Assembly (NCBI GenBank): GCA_004802705.1
Contig: SGPL01000098.1
Location: forward strand, 1-64,000
Length of the DNA: 64,000 bases
Direction of reading: 5' to 3'
DNA from: Bondarzewia mesenterica
Lineage: Eukaryota; Basidiomycota; Agaricomycetes; Russulales; Bondarzewiaceae
The position numbers and the translations under genes were made by a program. Below the pieces are notes generated by a model that saw only the letters and a list, made by a program, of their open reading frames with translations, searched no databases and was not told where the DNA came from. Position 1 is the stretch's first letter. Each line of letters begins with the position of its first letter. Of the stretch, positions 36,004 through 48,498 are shown one piece after another.

Positions 36004-38166
36004 TCACGATCGGTACGCTCGCCGCCGACGGACATGCGAAGGGTGTAGGTCGGGTGGGTAATGCTCCAGGTCGTCCCGTGAGCGGAAATATCGGTTCATA
36101 TCGTCCTCGTCGAACTCGCTCGGCGGAATGGGCGACGATGGCGGCTCTAGCGCGGCATCCATAGTCAGGTCCGCGTGCGTGTCAGGTTGCTTGCTGCCAC
36201 CGAGCCGGTAAGTCCGTTTGCGCCGTGCACGCACAGGCGCCGGCGTTGCGGGCACGGGAGCAACCGCGCGTGGCGGCACGGAACGCACAGTGAAATGCTC
36301 AAGCGCGCGGGTGTAGGGCGAGAGCGTGTGGTTTGAGTGCGAGAGTGTGTGCAGTTGGGAGATGGTGTTATTGATGGCCGGCCGGAGCACAATTTTCGGG
36401 TCGGGTTCGGCGATGGAGGAGGAACCTGTGTAAAAGGCGTCGAGTGGTTGGGAGGCGGAAGAGGAGATTGATGCACGACGTTTATGCTGGTACTGGGAAT
36501 GTGGGAGGTCTGTTGAGGGCGGGGTAGGGACGGAGTGTGTGTGAGAGCTTGAGCGGGAAGGTTGTGTGTGCATGCTCGATGGCGAGAGGGGACGATGTAA
36601 CGGAGATCGATAGAGTGGTGGTGTTGGCGGCATTGATGTCGAACGCTGGAGCTGCTGTGGAGATGAGAGATCTACTCCCGGGTAATAAAGGCCGTACGTT
36701 GACATTGCCCGTCGTGGTACCAGGTTAGATGATGATAGAGGGACAGATCCCATGGGCGATAGACTCTCCAAAGCTGCTCGTGTGAGCCTTGACGAGGATG
36801 ACTCAGAAGGCGCTCTTGATACACCCTCCGGCCTCTGGATCTGCGACTGCGAGTGAAAGACTCTTGGGCGCGTGATCGTGCCCCCGCCAACCGCAGGTAA
36901 AGTCTCATACTCTGGTACGTCCCTTCTCTCACTTTCGACCACCGATGGCGCAGGCGTGATATCTGGCACCATATCATCCCAGTCAACAACGTCGTATGAC
37001 CCGCCCTCCTCAAAGTCGTCCTCGCTTGGTTCCTCCGCGAGATCTGCAAGACCCTTATTCGAATCAAACAAGCGTCCGAAGCCGCTGAACAAGCTTTTGG
37101 CGGGGAGACCTTCGGGACGGAGACCGTATGTCGGATCGAAGTTCTCGATGTCGGGGAAAGACGTGTCGGGTGGGTCCGGCGCGGGCTGGGAGACAGCCGT
37201 CCGTATCGTTGCTGAGGTGCGCCGGCTCGTGCTCGCGACAGACATTCCAGATGATGATCGTGCACGATAATATGGAGGGAGAGCGACGGCAGGGTCCAAG
37301 GTCGGCTGTAGCCCAACGGCCGAAAACCGGGGCGGGAAGTATAAGGGATCGGGTACCGACATAGACATCATGTCCATTGAACGACGAGAAGACGGTGCGG
37401 ATGGTGGAATAGGCCTTTTGGTGAGATATGGCGCTTCGACCTTCGCCTTGACCCACTGCTGACTGAGCCTGTGAATGATTCCCGGTAGATCCTCCCTGAA
37501 CATCTGTCTCAACTGGCCCTCAATCTCCTTTTGAATGAAATTCTGAATGACTGCGATGGAGTCGAACGTGCTGTTGATGTCGACATTCTGGAGCGGGTCG
37601 GTCTTGAAGACGAGAGTAATGCCCTTTTGCTTGGAGACGACGAGGACGACGTACGAATTGAGACGAAAGTGCGAGAGGCGAAGAAGCATAGGGACAACGA
37701 GGGGCTGTTTAGCTGCGAGCATTCCGGGTGAGCCGCCCATGAGGTGTATCTCGTGTTGTTTGTGGTTCAGTGGGTTGGCCTGCACGCGTGTCAGACGAGA
37801 CAGAGTGGTCGTGTGCGAGCAACAAATTTTCGAGATAGAAAAACGCGCACCTGGACCTTCGTGCGCAACACGAGATGCGCATCGCCCGCGTACGTCAACC
37901 TAAATATCCCGCGGAACTGGTCGGTCGTCAGATCCCCAATGTCACGGATTTCGAGCTCGGGCGGCTGCACGGGGTGAGTCTAGCTTCGGCATGCGCGCTC
38001 AACGAGGGGTCACGCGCACCTGAGTACCCATCTCTAACTCAACAACTTCAATCTTATCCGCTATGACGGGAGGTTTGGGTCCTTTGTTGAGGGCGGAATT
38101 GAGCATCTCGATGGCGTCGGCATGGAATTGATCTGAGAATCGGGGCCATTGGAACGAAAATGACAT
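36004..38166 (-). CDS. MDM34: mitochondrial distribution and morphology protein 34 (ERMES)
   Basis: Outer-mitochondrial-membrane subunit of the ERMES tether between ER and mitochondria, which moves phospholipids. The start [14 protein letters not shown] opens the SMP lipid-binding domain, which continues through [60 protein letters not shown] and [21 protein letters not shown] long low-complexity Ser/Pro-rich region follows (from about residue 260), ending in RRRRAYRS. Two short introns lie in the first 400 bases; the rest is one exon. Length and order match fungal Mdm34. No break is seen. Confidence 0.93.
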
Positions 38167-39223
38167 GGTCAGTCTTCGCAAAGTTATCGAGTAGTTCAGA
38201 GTTCAAGATATGCAAGATAGCGCATAAATAGCATTCTGCCTGGAGTTTGGGGATATATGAAGAGCGGGGTAGAGGGGATGAACGACGTGACTATCGAAAG
38301 AAGGAGGCTTCGGCTTCGAGCCAACGTCACTTGAGCTCGCGGCACTGGGCAGGACGCAGGCTGGTGCGGCCTGGAATCAAAGTTATCGTACAATAAGGGT
38401 TTGTAGGGCGGTCACAAATGCTACAAGCATCATTAGTAGCTTTTGATGGAATATTCAATCTCCGAAAGGGTGCCGACGTAAGGTTGATTGTGGACTACAA
38501 CAAGCTACAACCTGACGGTAAAGCACGGACTCTCGACCATGACCTTCTCCTCGACGTCGATCCCGAGAGTCGAGTTCGTTGGAGCCAGTTACTGCGGTTT
38601 TGCCACCATCTTCACAGTATTTTCACTGTGCTTTTTTTTTCGCTCTTTATTTCCCCCATCTATGCCTGTGCTCTCAGTTACAGGAGTAAAATGGACGAAT
38701 GGCGCTACTGGGCTGCAGAACCGACTCGGGCTGGAAGATGACTACTAACCTGCTCATAGATCAACTGGACGCGGACAACCACATGCCTCTTCAATTGGGC
38801 ACAACTCAAGGTAGACCGACTTGCTCATTGCAAAGGATGTACTCCATTTGTCGCGTTCCGCCTGGCTATGCTCTGCACGACGTGCGACGGGCATGTCCGA
38901 TATCTGTCTTCTCCCGCCACGGATGCAGTCCGTATCGACCATTGATGACTATGCCATCTTTCAGCTATATGACGGTGGCCCCAAACCTACTCTCCAGTTG
39001 GTCTTTCAGTCTCCCACCGAATCTTCTAAGCATGGAGTGACAAGATCATATATTGGTGGTTGCCATGGTTAATCTGCCGCGTACAATTATCGTCTCGTTA
39101 TACTTCCTCGAACGTGTTTCTCTTGGTAGCGCCGAACATATCTGGTATGGTCCTGCTGTATGTTCCGGTATGTACGAGAGGACGGGTGCAAATGTCAGAG
39201 AGTATGTAGTGGTACCTTCAGGG
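38167..39223. other. intergenic, possible short transcript, no gene named
   Basis: A plus-strand open frame at 38418-38741 (107 codons) and a Cys-bearing patch near 38820-38900 (HCKGCTPF..LCTTCDGHV in one frame) look partly coding. They could be exons of an unrecognised protein. No start or splice model is convincing. Confidence 0.25.
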
Positions 39224-39231
39224 TATATAAA
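39224..39231 (+). promoter_or_regulatory. TATA box upstream of the Egh16-like gene
   Basis: TATATAAA lies about 250 bp upstream of the start codon. The spacing implies a long leader or an intron in the 5' UTR. Confidence 0.45.
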
Positions 39232-39483
39232 CAGGAAGGGGGGATGATTTTATGTCACCCTCAACCAGCCGTGCACGTTTCTCTCCTCCTCGTCGAGACC
39301 ACTTTCACTTTCACCTTTGAGTGCCGGGTCACTCTCGCATTTCATTCTTCTCTTCGATCTTCGGTGCGTATCCTCAGGGTTGCACCGTGAATGCGATCTT
39401 TATCGTTAACTTTTCTTGGTGCTCAGGCCGGTCCTTCTCAGTGCTAGACACTTCCGTCCACCTTATCCAGTTTGCTTGTCAAA

Positions 39484-40620
39484 ATGCTGTTCAACACGCT
39501 TCTCTCATCCGTTGTTCTCGTTGCCTCCTTTGTCGGCCAATCCCACGCGCACGGCACGATCACTGCCATCACCGGTGCGAACGGTGTGAATGCTGCCGGG
39601 TATGTTACCGCTTTCCTTCTTGAGAAGGACCCATCATTCATGGGTGTTGAATATCATCATTAATAGCTTCGGCATCATCGCGAGCACCCCGCGCAACGGC
39701 GCTACACCCAAGCCGTTCGAGCAAGACACCTCTGTCATCCGCAACAATGAGATTCAGTCGGGCAAGACGGGTGTTTGTGGCCGCACCGCTGCAGGCGGCA
39801 ACAACGACGTTGCGGCTCAGCTCGCAGGTTAGCATATCGACCGTCGATCCTGCATTTTTGTCTCTGTTCTCATCACCAACTCGAACCTCAGCTGCGTCCC
39901 AGGCTGGGCTCCCCACCGCTGCTGCAGACGGAACAATTTCGATGACTCTTCATCAAGTCAACCAAGACGGTGCAGGGTGAGTCCTGATATGGTTCATCTT
40001 CTATCCTCTATCTGCATAGCTCAGCGTGGATTTAACTCACCCGCAGGCCTTACTCTTGCGACGTATCTGGAGATGGTGGCAACACGTTTACAGCTGCTAC
40101 GGTCACTACGAACGTCCCGGGTTTTGCAGGCCTCAGCCTCGCTGCTGCAAAAGACTTCCCGCTTGAAGTCCAGATGCCCGCGTAAGTATCTCCTTCTCGC
40201 TTTTCCTTCTCTTTGATCATTAATTGCTGTGTTTTTCTTCATCTTCACCGACCAGCGGCGCCGCATGCACTGGCGGACCCAACGGTGACGCTTGTATCGT
40301 CCGATGCCGCAACCAAGCTCTCGCTGGGCCCTTCGGCTCTTGTGTTGCAGTCGCGGGAACCGCCAGCGGTGCAGCCTCAAACACGACGGCCGTGGCTACT
40401 TCCCCTGCTGCTGCACCAGCTGCCGCTTCCCCCCGCTGCTTCCCCCGCTGCTTCCCCCGCTGCTTCCCCCGCTGCTGCCGTTGCCGATGCGACGACAAGT
40501 AAGGCGAATGCTGGTGGCGCTCTCGGTGGCGCTCTAGGCAAGCTCTTGGGCGGCAATCGCAAGCGCGTGATCACTTCGCGCATCGCCGGGAAAAGGGCCG
40601 GATACTGGATCGACGTGTAA
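39484..40620 (+). CDS. secreted Egh16-like (GAS1/MAS-type) protein
   Basis: The signal peptide MLFNTLLSSVVLVASFVGQS precedes HAHGTITAITGANGVNAAG. Spliced exons then give FGIIASTPRNGATPKPFEQD, SGKTGVCGRTAAGGNNDVAA, TISMTLHQVNQDGAGPYSCD and TGGPNGDACIVRCRNQALAG. This is the Egh16-like family of small secreted cysteine proteins known from fungal appressoria; its biochemical role is unknown. The C-terminus is an Ala/Ser/Pro tail built from a 12-bp repeat. A C6 run at 40429-40434 puts the tail in a Cys/Arg/Pro frame that stops near 40502. One base fewer gives an Ala-Ser-Pro tail that stops at 40618-40620. The second reading is more like the preceding codons, so a +1 error is likely. Confidence 0.8.
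40430..40475. repeat. 12-bp tandem repeat in the Egh16-like tail
   Basis: The unit GCTGCTTCCCCC recurs four times. It codes (Ala-Ala-Ser-Pro)n in one frame and (Arg-Cys-Phe-Pro)n in the next. Confidence 0.85.
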
Positions 40621-41210
40621 TATCTTCAGTTCTAGACATCTCATCGAACGCTCATGATATGGACTACTTGTATGGACATCATGCACGGTTACGCTAGCCA
40701 TTGAGTAGGCTTCGCCTTTTTGTTGTATAATGATCTCTTTTTCTTTGGGTATGGTCAGTTCGGATCGCTGGTCATCATGTCTGTGAGCGGTTCTTTCTGT
40801 TGAGGCTCAAAGTCTTCGCCTCTCGTCTATCTGTCCCATATCTCAAGGTCTCAAGGTCTACGCTGGTCTACGCTGTGCATTGTCCCTTGTGAGTCATCGA
40901 TTACTGTGCGCCTGCGGTGCCCATTTCCATACTATCGCGTTTTGCTCAGGTACAGTGATGAAGGATCATTCGCCCTGCCTCGGACTTGCGTCGATCCTCA
41001 AGTTCCGCCTGACTCGAACTTGTGAGTAAGCTGCTGGATTTGTGCTTCAAACGCATTTCTCCGTGGCTTTAGAAGAAAGAAATGAAAATTTGAAGCAAGT
41101 GCTCTCAACGGCGGAGCCGGACTGACCACCTGACGCTCTTCTTCTCGTTTTGGGGAGTCAGAGCTTTGGATAATACAATATCCTTATCATCCACCTTCTT
41201 CCAAGGACTA
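40621..41210. other. intergenic, no gene seen
   Basis: 3' flank of the Egh16-like gene and upstream region of the aldo-keto reductase pseudogene. Nothing was recognised. Confidence 0.5.
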
Positions 41211-43042
41211 TGTCGAGCGAACGTCAAAGACGTGTTCCCTACGGTGAGCTTGACATATCCCTCTGAAACAGTCTCTGAGCTTTCTGGAACACCGTCCACA
41301 AGCAGTTTGTTCAGTCCGTTTAGGTAGCTCTGGGCTCAAAGTATCGCGCATTATCTTGGGATGCATGTCGTATGGCTCCCCAGATTGGATGCCATAGGTT
41401 CTTGGTGAAGAGGAGGCAATCAGACATATCAAAGCCGCGTACGCAATTTTGTATTTTGTTTCTTATTCGACGATTTCTCAATAATTCCGTGTGCTGATAT
41501 GATGTCGGTATTCAGACCTTCGATACCGCTAATGTACGTCTTCAACCTGACTACTGCGAGTGCATCTCCGTTGTTCGCCCCTTAGATCCACTCGAAGGGT
41601 TTGTCAGAGGTGATTCTCGGTAAGGCCATTAAGCAGCACAAACTTCCGCGCGAAGAGCTGGTCATCATGACCAAGTTATGGCTCCACTGGGCGTCAGCAT
41701 TAGATGGGATCATTGTTTCTTTCAACAAGGTTCATGGACTAGTAACACGCAGTGTCACGGAAAAATACGTTGGTCAAAATCCAGAAAACTTCGGATATGT
41801 GAACCAGGAAGAGCTAAGCCGAAAACACATCTTCGACTCTGTGCAACATAGCCTCAAACGGCTTCAGCTGGACTATATCGACGTGTTACAATGTGCGCAT
41901 CACAATCTTTTTCCAGATGGTCATCAGTGTGGAGAGCTGACGAATAGTGCTTTATGCTCGCCGGCCATCGGTTTGATGCGAATACACCCATCGAGGAGAC
42001 CGTAAGTAACCTTTCCAAATATTTAATTGAAAAATACTCGTGATACCGAGCAAAATTTAGATGCAGGCTTCACATGATGTCGTAAAAGCTGGATGTGTTC
42101 GCTACATCGACGTGAGCTCTTGTCAGGCATGGCAATGTGAGAGTGTCTATTGTTACGGATTCCTCGCGATATTATTAACCGTCCATACAATGCAGAGTAT
42201 TCGGTTTCTCTTACGGTCACTCCTCATTCAAGTACCACTCATAAACACTTTTCTTTCCTAGATCATGCCATCACGCATAATCTAACGCCTTGAATATCAA
42301 TGCAGAATCACTACAATATGATTTATCGAGAGGAAGAGCGGGAGATAATGCCCGTTCTCAAGGTGTCTTTCTCATCTCATTCGCCGGGATCTAACTATTT
42401 ATGAGCAAGCAATCATTCTCCCAGCACTTTGGTGTTGCATCAATCCCCTGGTCTCCTCTCGGCCGCGGACTTCTCGCATGTCCCTTATTCACGGAAAAAA
42501 CAGCTAGAGGAAGCTTTGATAGGTTTATGCTTCTAGCGTCACTTTGTAAGATGAACGCCGCTTTCTTATGAATTTGGCATGTAGATGGCATGCAATGTAC
42601 CTCAACGAGTCAGGCGCCGCTGAGATCATCAATCGTTTGGTCTTACCGCATACCGATCGCTATGTTTTTGAAGATTTGCGCTCTGATGGAGTGGATGAAA
42701 TCGCTAAGAAGAAAGGTATCACGATGGCCCAGTTGTCTATTGTATGGGTATTGTCCAAGGATGGTATGTTTTCAAGCGGTTATATGCGTCCTCCAGTGAA
42801 ATTCATCAATACTCCCTTCAGTCGTTGCAGCTCCCGTGGTTGGTACGACATCCCTCGACAACTTATACGACATTCTTGGTAAGTTTCTAGTCGCCAGAAC
42901 ACCGGCGATGGTCAATAACTCCGAATTTTTGTGGACTGATCTTGCAAAAGGCGGGCTCGACGTAAAGCTGAGTGACGAGGAAGTGGAATATCTTGAGCTT
43001 GAGGAGGTGTACAGCCCAATGCCTATCCTCGGACATCCGTGA
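41211..43042 (+). pseudogene. aldo-keto reductase pseudogene
   Basis: The gene keeps the AKR layout. It begins MSSERQRRVPY, then splices into VRLGSSGLKVSRIILGCMSY, EEEAIRHIKAAYA, TFDTAN, GLSEVILGKAIKQ, HSLKRLQLDYIDVLQ, HDVVKAGCVRYIDVSSCQAW, QNHYNMIYREEEREIMPVLK, FGVASIPWSPLGRGLL and VAAPVVGTTSLDNLYDILG. Two in-frame stops break it: TAG at 41395-41397, where relatives have Trp, and TGA at 42291-42293, where relatives have a Phe. Residues around SSCQAW are also degraded. NADPH-dependent carbonyl reduction would have been its role. Splice sites are otherwise usable, so decay is recent to intermediate. Confidence 0.75.
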
Positions 43043-45513
43043 TGCTGTCCATCACAGATAGGTGGTGTGAAATGCGTTAGCTATGCGAATTTTGTGATAT
43101 CATCAAGCAGCGTTGTCGGCTACTCCCGTTAGGTGGCATTAAATAAATGCTGTGTCCGTATTATGAACCTTCATTCGGTTAGTCCAAATTCTCCGCCAGC
43201 CCTGCGCGACTCTACGCGACTACACTACGAGGGCCCAGCTATCTTTAGGGAATTGTATGAGCATTGACGTGTCTTCATACACACGCACTTCCTGAAATAT
43301 CTCAGGCTCTTTCAGACACCGATGTGATCATGTACTGACTGCTGATCTCCCACTGACACATGATTGACAAGCTCTTGATGTATTAAGCCTGGACATCTGT
43401 GTAAACGCTTATCTGCAGGGCTACTTCAAATGTCTCTCACCGAACGCAATTCGGCTTGCATGGAGATATGAGCCTTAGAGTGGAATTAAAAGTTTCATGC
43501 ACTGATTGAACTGACCAGATAGCATACATTCCATGGAGGACAGTGGCTCCGACAAGGGCGTATATGACCTGTGTTTTAACACTGTATACTGATCATCTTG
43601 TGGCAATTATGGATCCGGAGGATACCTTCCGAGCTTTTGCGTGGGCGGGCCAGTCGTGCAAGGCGTTCCAACTTCCAGAGCAGTAGTAACTTGAATTTGA
43701 AAGCATGTGCTCCTGTTGCCCGGTGATTTTTCAATCGTCGATGATAGCCTTTCGGAATTGAGACCGATTCGACTCCAAATTCTTGTCTCGTACACAACGA
43801 TATCTGTTGAACTTCTTTCGAAAAATGTTGCCTTGAGTGGGCGGTTGCAATCTGGTTGTGCGTTTCCAGTGGGCGGCTACCATCTGGTCGTAAAGTCTAC
43901 TGACTCTATTCCTTTCTCGTTCCGAAACACCATTTTTCGGAATCAATAAATTCGCATCCAGAAGAAACTTAAGCGCCCATGTCGAGGTATTTTGGGTCAA
44001 ACCGATCCTCCTTTGGGGGGCTTGCGCAACGGGTGACGCTTGATCCCCTTATTACTCAGGTTGACGCTAAGGAGGATAGATGATCAAAATCTGCTTGAAG
44101 CATAATTAGGACTTCCCTTTCTGCGGTTCGAATCTGCAGCTATGCTATTCTGCAAAGAGGTCATATCCATGTGGTAAAAGGATGCTCGTAGCCTTGCGGT
44201 TACCGTTAGTGCATCATTGAAGTATTTATTGAAGAAGGATTTTTTCTCTCTTTAAGTGATGTGCTGTATTGCCAACAAACGTTTTTCTGTACATACGTGA
44301 CCGTGACATGTGAGCAGTTGACTTTGCTCTCTGCCGGGCCTAGTACTCTTCAACTCCCTCCCTCATCAACTGCATAGAGCGCTGGCCGTCGACAGTGCCC
44401 AGCCGTTTTCGCTCGCCTCGGACGCTCACTAAATAGGACTTTGAGCTTGCTGTATCTTTGTTCTCAAACGGGGATACCGTCATTCTTTGTGTGTTGGGTC
44501 GCGAACACCAACATTTCCATTCCTGAAAGAGCACAGAGCGTGTTTGTCCTGCAAGACGGCTATCCCGCCTTTTTCGTCCCGTTCTTGTTTTGATTCTACT
44601 GATCCATCTCTCAAATTGACGCAGCGCAATTTTAAACAGGAGAAATACACTGCTCCCTGACTCTTCCCGTGTCGCAGCCGCGGCTACCCTGTGCGCTAGT
44701 CGCCTCTTCCTTTGTGGGGTGGAATGGTACGTCCTCAAGGTCTTTCACACGGCTCACGGCGGAAATTTTTGGAACAGGATTAGAAGCAGTAGAGCGTCCT
44801 ACTACCTGTATTGTAATAATAATAAAACTCTAAACTCTTGCGTGTATGCAACCCGCAACCCGTTGGGTGTTTGATTGAACTGAGGCGAGGCACCCGTTTT
44901 AGTTCGGATACCCACTTCTTCGATCGCACCGCCGGGTTTTGGTTGACTTGTTCGTACCTACGAACCGTCATGTTGCGTTCCTCGCCCAGGTCATGTCATG
45001 TCTGATCTGAAGGGATCACTCATTGACTTATGGCATCTGTCCTTGGACCGGCGTTGTAGGAGATCTGCTCTCGGAACCATGATCTTCAGTTCCTGTTCCG
45101 CGATGAATCCTGCCCCTGACAAGGCTTCTCCCGGCCTACTGTCTTGATAGTGTGTCGTCCATTCCGTTACAACATGATATGCCGCAGGACTCATATGCGT
45201 GTAGTCAGTCTCCTGGTATTACTTGTGAGTTACCTTGTAATATCTCCTCAGTGCCGTTATCAATATATTGAGTACAGGCACACAGCATCCGACGAAATTT
45301 TCCTTCTTTCTGTTCCCATGCTGATTTCAAGACCATATAAAGGATGCTGGGTCATTGGATAGGACTACTTCACCAAGAACGGTCTGCTTTCGTATCTATC
45401 GTCAGCCCCGCTGCCTCGTTTGTTCCAGTTTTTGGTTTCGCACTCATGTGAGTCGGTCGTGACTCGCATCTACCAGCTCTGACAAGCATGCATCAGCATC
45501 CCTAGATTTAACA
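43043..45513. other. intergenic, no gene seen
   Basis: About 2.5 kb with no supported exon on either strand. A B-box-like GGTTCGAATC at 44126-44135 has no cloverleaf around it. The sequence has many short open frames and no recognised protein. Confidence 0.45.
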
Positions 45514-47041
45514 ATGGAACCGATTCACAGAGAGCGTTTGCCTCCCGCTTGTGCGCGGTTAAGGGTCGGGATCGTTGGCGGCGGTGTCGCTGGGCTTTAC
45601 TCTGCCATCCTGCTCCGCAACGCAGGTTACGACGTCCACATCTTTGAAGCGAGTAACCGTGTCGGGGGGGCGTATCTACACCCATCGCTTCTCCTCAGAG
45701 AACAATCAGTACTTCGAGGCAGGTGCGATGCGCATCCCCAATTCCTTCTTCCAGAAAATCGTGCTCGACCTCATCGGCTATGTGAATGCCCACCCCGCAC
45801 TACCTCGCGATCGACGCATCAACCTCATTCCTTACATACTGAACAGTCCTGGCAATCGTCTCTTTATCAATGGCGTTTCTGGTGATGGCTTTCAAGTCTT
45901 CAACACCACGCCTGCAGGCATACATTGGAATGTCCCCGCCGCATATGCCGGACGAACCGCGGGATCACTGCTCATGGAAGTTCTTCAACCTTTTATTGAG
46001 AATCTGGAACGCGACTTTGATCGCGGTTTTCACGAGCTTCTCGAATTCGACAGCTTCTCCTTCCGTGATTATCTCAAGTCGATCGCTCATTGGGATGATA
46101 GAGTCATCGACTTCGTCGAGACCGTCTGCTCGCAGACTAACCAGTATTCCCTCAGTTGTGTCGAGATCGTAATGCAACATCTCGATTTCATGACGCAGGA
46201 GTGGTTCACGATTCACGACGGCATGGATCGCCTCCCCCAAGCGATGGCTCGAATAATAGGTCTCGACAAAATCACTTTCGGTGCCCGCGTTACAGGCATT
46301 CATGAAGGGGAGCGTGGGGTGGACCTTATCGCGGAGGGTTACAACGGTGGCTTGCACGAATCTTTCGACAAGGTGATCTTGGCCATCCCCCCTGCGGCGC
46401 TGAAAATGATCGGCAATCGTCCTCGCTGGAGTCCCGAGAAAGAGATGGCGATTCGTTCTATGCACTTCGAGCCGCTGTACAAGATGGGCATGCGTTTTAA
46501 GACGCGCTTTTGGGAGCAGGGCGACTTCGGTAGCCGAGGCGGGCAGTCGACGACGGACCTCCCTATCCGATGGATCGTCTACCCTTCTAATGGTATTGGT
46601 GATGACGGGCCTGGTGTGCTCTTACTTTATTCTTGGATGACAGACGCCAATACGTGGCTCTCCCTTTCCACTCACGAGCGCCGAAGTCTAGCCCTTCGGT
46701 GCTTGGACGAGGTCTATCCCAGCGTTAACGTGTATGACCAACTCATCGAGACCTTTGACGTGGCTTGGTGTGCATCTTCTGCCACTGGCGACGCCACGTT
46801 TCTACCCGGCCAGTTCCAAGCACGTTTTGAGGATGCGCGGAAATCGGAAGGCAACATCTACTTCGCCGGAGAACATCTCTCCCGACACCACACATGGATT
46901 GCTGGTGCTCTCCTTTCCGCTTTGCGTAGTGTTCGTGAGCTTGTCGGAGATGCGTCTGCTCACATCGTGGAATCTCTTACTCCTGATGCTGCCTCTTTGC
47001 ATTCTACCTCCAAGCGTCGGGTTTCGGATGCTTCTCGATAA
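45514..47041 (+). CDS. FAD-dependent amine oxidase / L-amino-acid oxidase-like (frame broken at a G run)
   Basis: Intronless. The start MEPIHRERLPPACARLRVGI leads into VGGGVAGLYSAILLRNAGYD and HIFEASNRVGG, the FAD-binding Rossmann fold. The next block, GRIYTHRF then YFEAGAMRIPN, is in another frame because of a G7 run at 45664-45670. G6 would give the expected RVGGRIYTH. After that the frame is open for about 460 codons with KVILAIPPAALKMI, WFTIHDGMDRLPQAM and the C-terminal FAD contact GNIYFAGEHLSRHHTWIAGA. It would oxidise an amine or amino acid to an imine and release H2O2. No signal peptide is seen. I treat the shift as a probable sequence error. Confidence 0.8.
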
Positions 47042-48498
47042 TTCCATACTCTCGTCCCCGACTTAGCTCTCCTGCCCTGCAATAGATCCAGCTATCCACG
47101 ATAACTTCAATCACGTAGATTTCTTGACTTGTTGCCCCCATCTTGCGCCATACTCCTGCAGTTCAACGACATCACGTTTTATATTTTCTGCATCTCATAC
47201 AACCACCGGTCTGTATTTTTATCAGTCACTTCTTGTTATATCTCAACGCATCTACAAACACACTTACTTACCTATGGATCCCGGCTGGTCCTTATCTCAC
47301 ATTTGATAGTGCAATAGATGATCCAACTCGAACAACGTGAAAAAGTGATGCCAGTAAAGGCACGATATATTTATTGATAGAACCACGAGAATTGATTTCC
47401 ACGACACGTGGTGGCGCGGAGATAAAGCCGAGATCAATGAATTAACGATGAGGACTCGCGGACATGCCGGAAGCTAACAAGGATACATGAGAAGTTATGG
47501 TTCATTGATGTCGACGGATATCTATAAGCGGTGGACGGGGAAAAGCGATTTGCGGATTGGAGTCGCCCATTAACCTATATGAATAGAAACACCGAGAACA
47601 CCGAGAGTCCTGTGATGTGGCATTTGAAGCTCATCATCAACTACAATATCTAGTCACCGTACCGGAGATAAAACTCGACTGTCAGATGGACTTCAACCAG
47701 CAACCCCTCACTGCGTCAATCGCAAACATGTCATGGAGTACAGGTGCATAATTCGCAGAGAAAAGCTCCGGAAGGCGAGAAAGAGAGCACAAAAATAAGC
47801 ATGGCACACGAGATACACTCCGGGACATGCTGTGCAAACATTCAAGCTTAAAGCTTCGGCAAATATGATCAAGATCTGAAGACTGAGCATGCACAAGCTC
47901 GACTCTCGATTTACAAGACGCCGATGTGATAGTAGCACTCTGCCTTCCAAGAGTATTCGGTTTGCGAGACCCAGTGCGAAAATAGATGGAATGAACATTG
48001 AACAAACGGATGTAAACGATGTCGAGTGCTCGAAAATCGACAAAAGTACGTACTGTATTACAAGAAATTTAAATAAAGAAACATCAAATGTCTATGTCAT
48101 GCACGACGGCTCAGCGGCGCCAATTTCTGCGTGACTGAATCTCTTCACTGTGACAAAAGTGACATGGGTGTCACGCACCACTCAAAGGAGAGTCAAAGGA
48201 GGCATTGCTCTTAGTCATTCAGATCGAGCCTCTTTTCCTCCTACCATCACCTTTACCGATCTTTTTTTTCAGGCTGACCGCTGCTCAGCGTGTCTGATTA
48301 CTGGTCGTTGTAACTCGGAATCGTTTGCGCTGCATATACGGTAGGTCATAGCGAAAACTGACCCTCTTTTGCAATGGCATTGAACTGGTTTAGCGACCTG
48401 GTCCCTTCATCTTTCGGGTTATCAGCATCGCACTGCGAATCTTCGAGGAACCGTCAAAAGCCTCTGAATCACCCTCTACCGCACACGAGTCTCTCACG
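47042..48498. other. intergenic, no gene seen
   Basis: Between the amine oxidase and TFIIB. No exon is supported on either strand. Confidence 0.45.

Noticed and set aside
36872..37270. Plus-strand open frame over MDM34
   Set aside because: Antisense to a well-conserved gene; no start context or homology.
44126..44135. B-box-like GGTTCGAATC suggesting a tRNA
   Set aside because: No acceptor, D or anticodon stems can be paired around it, and the T stem does not close properly.
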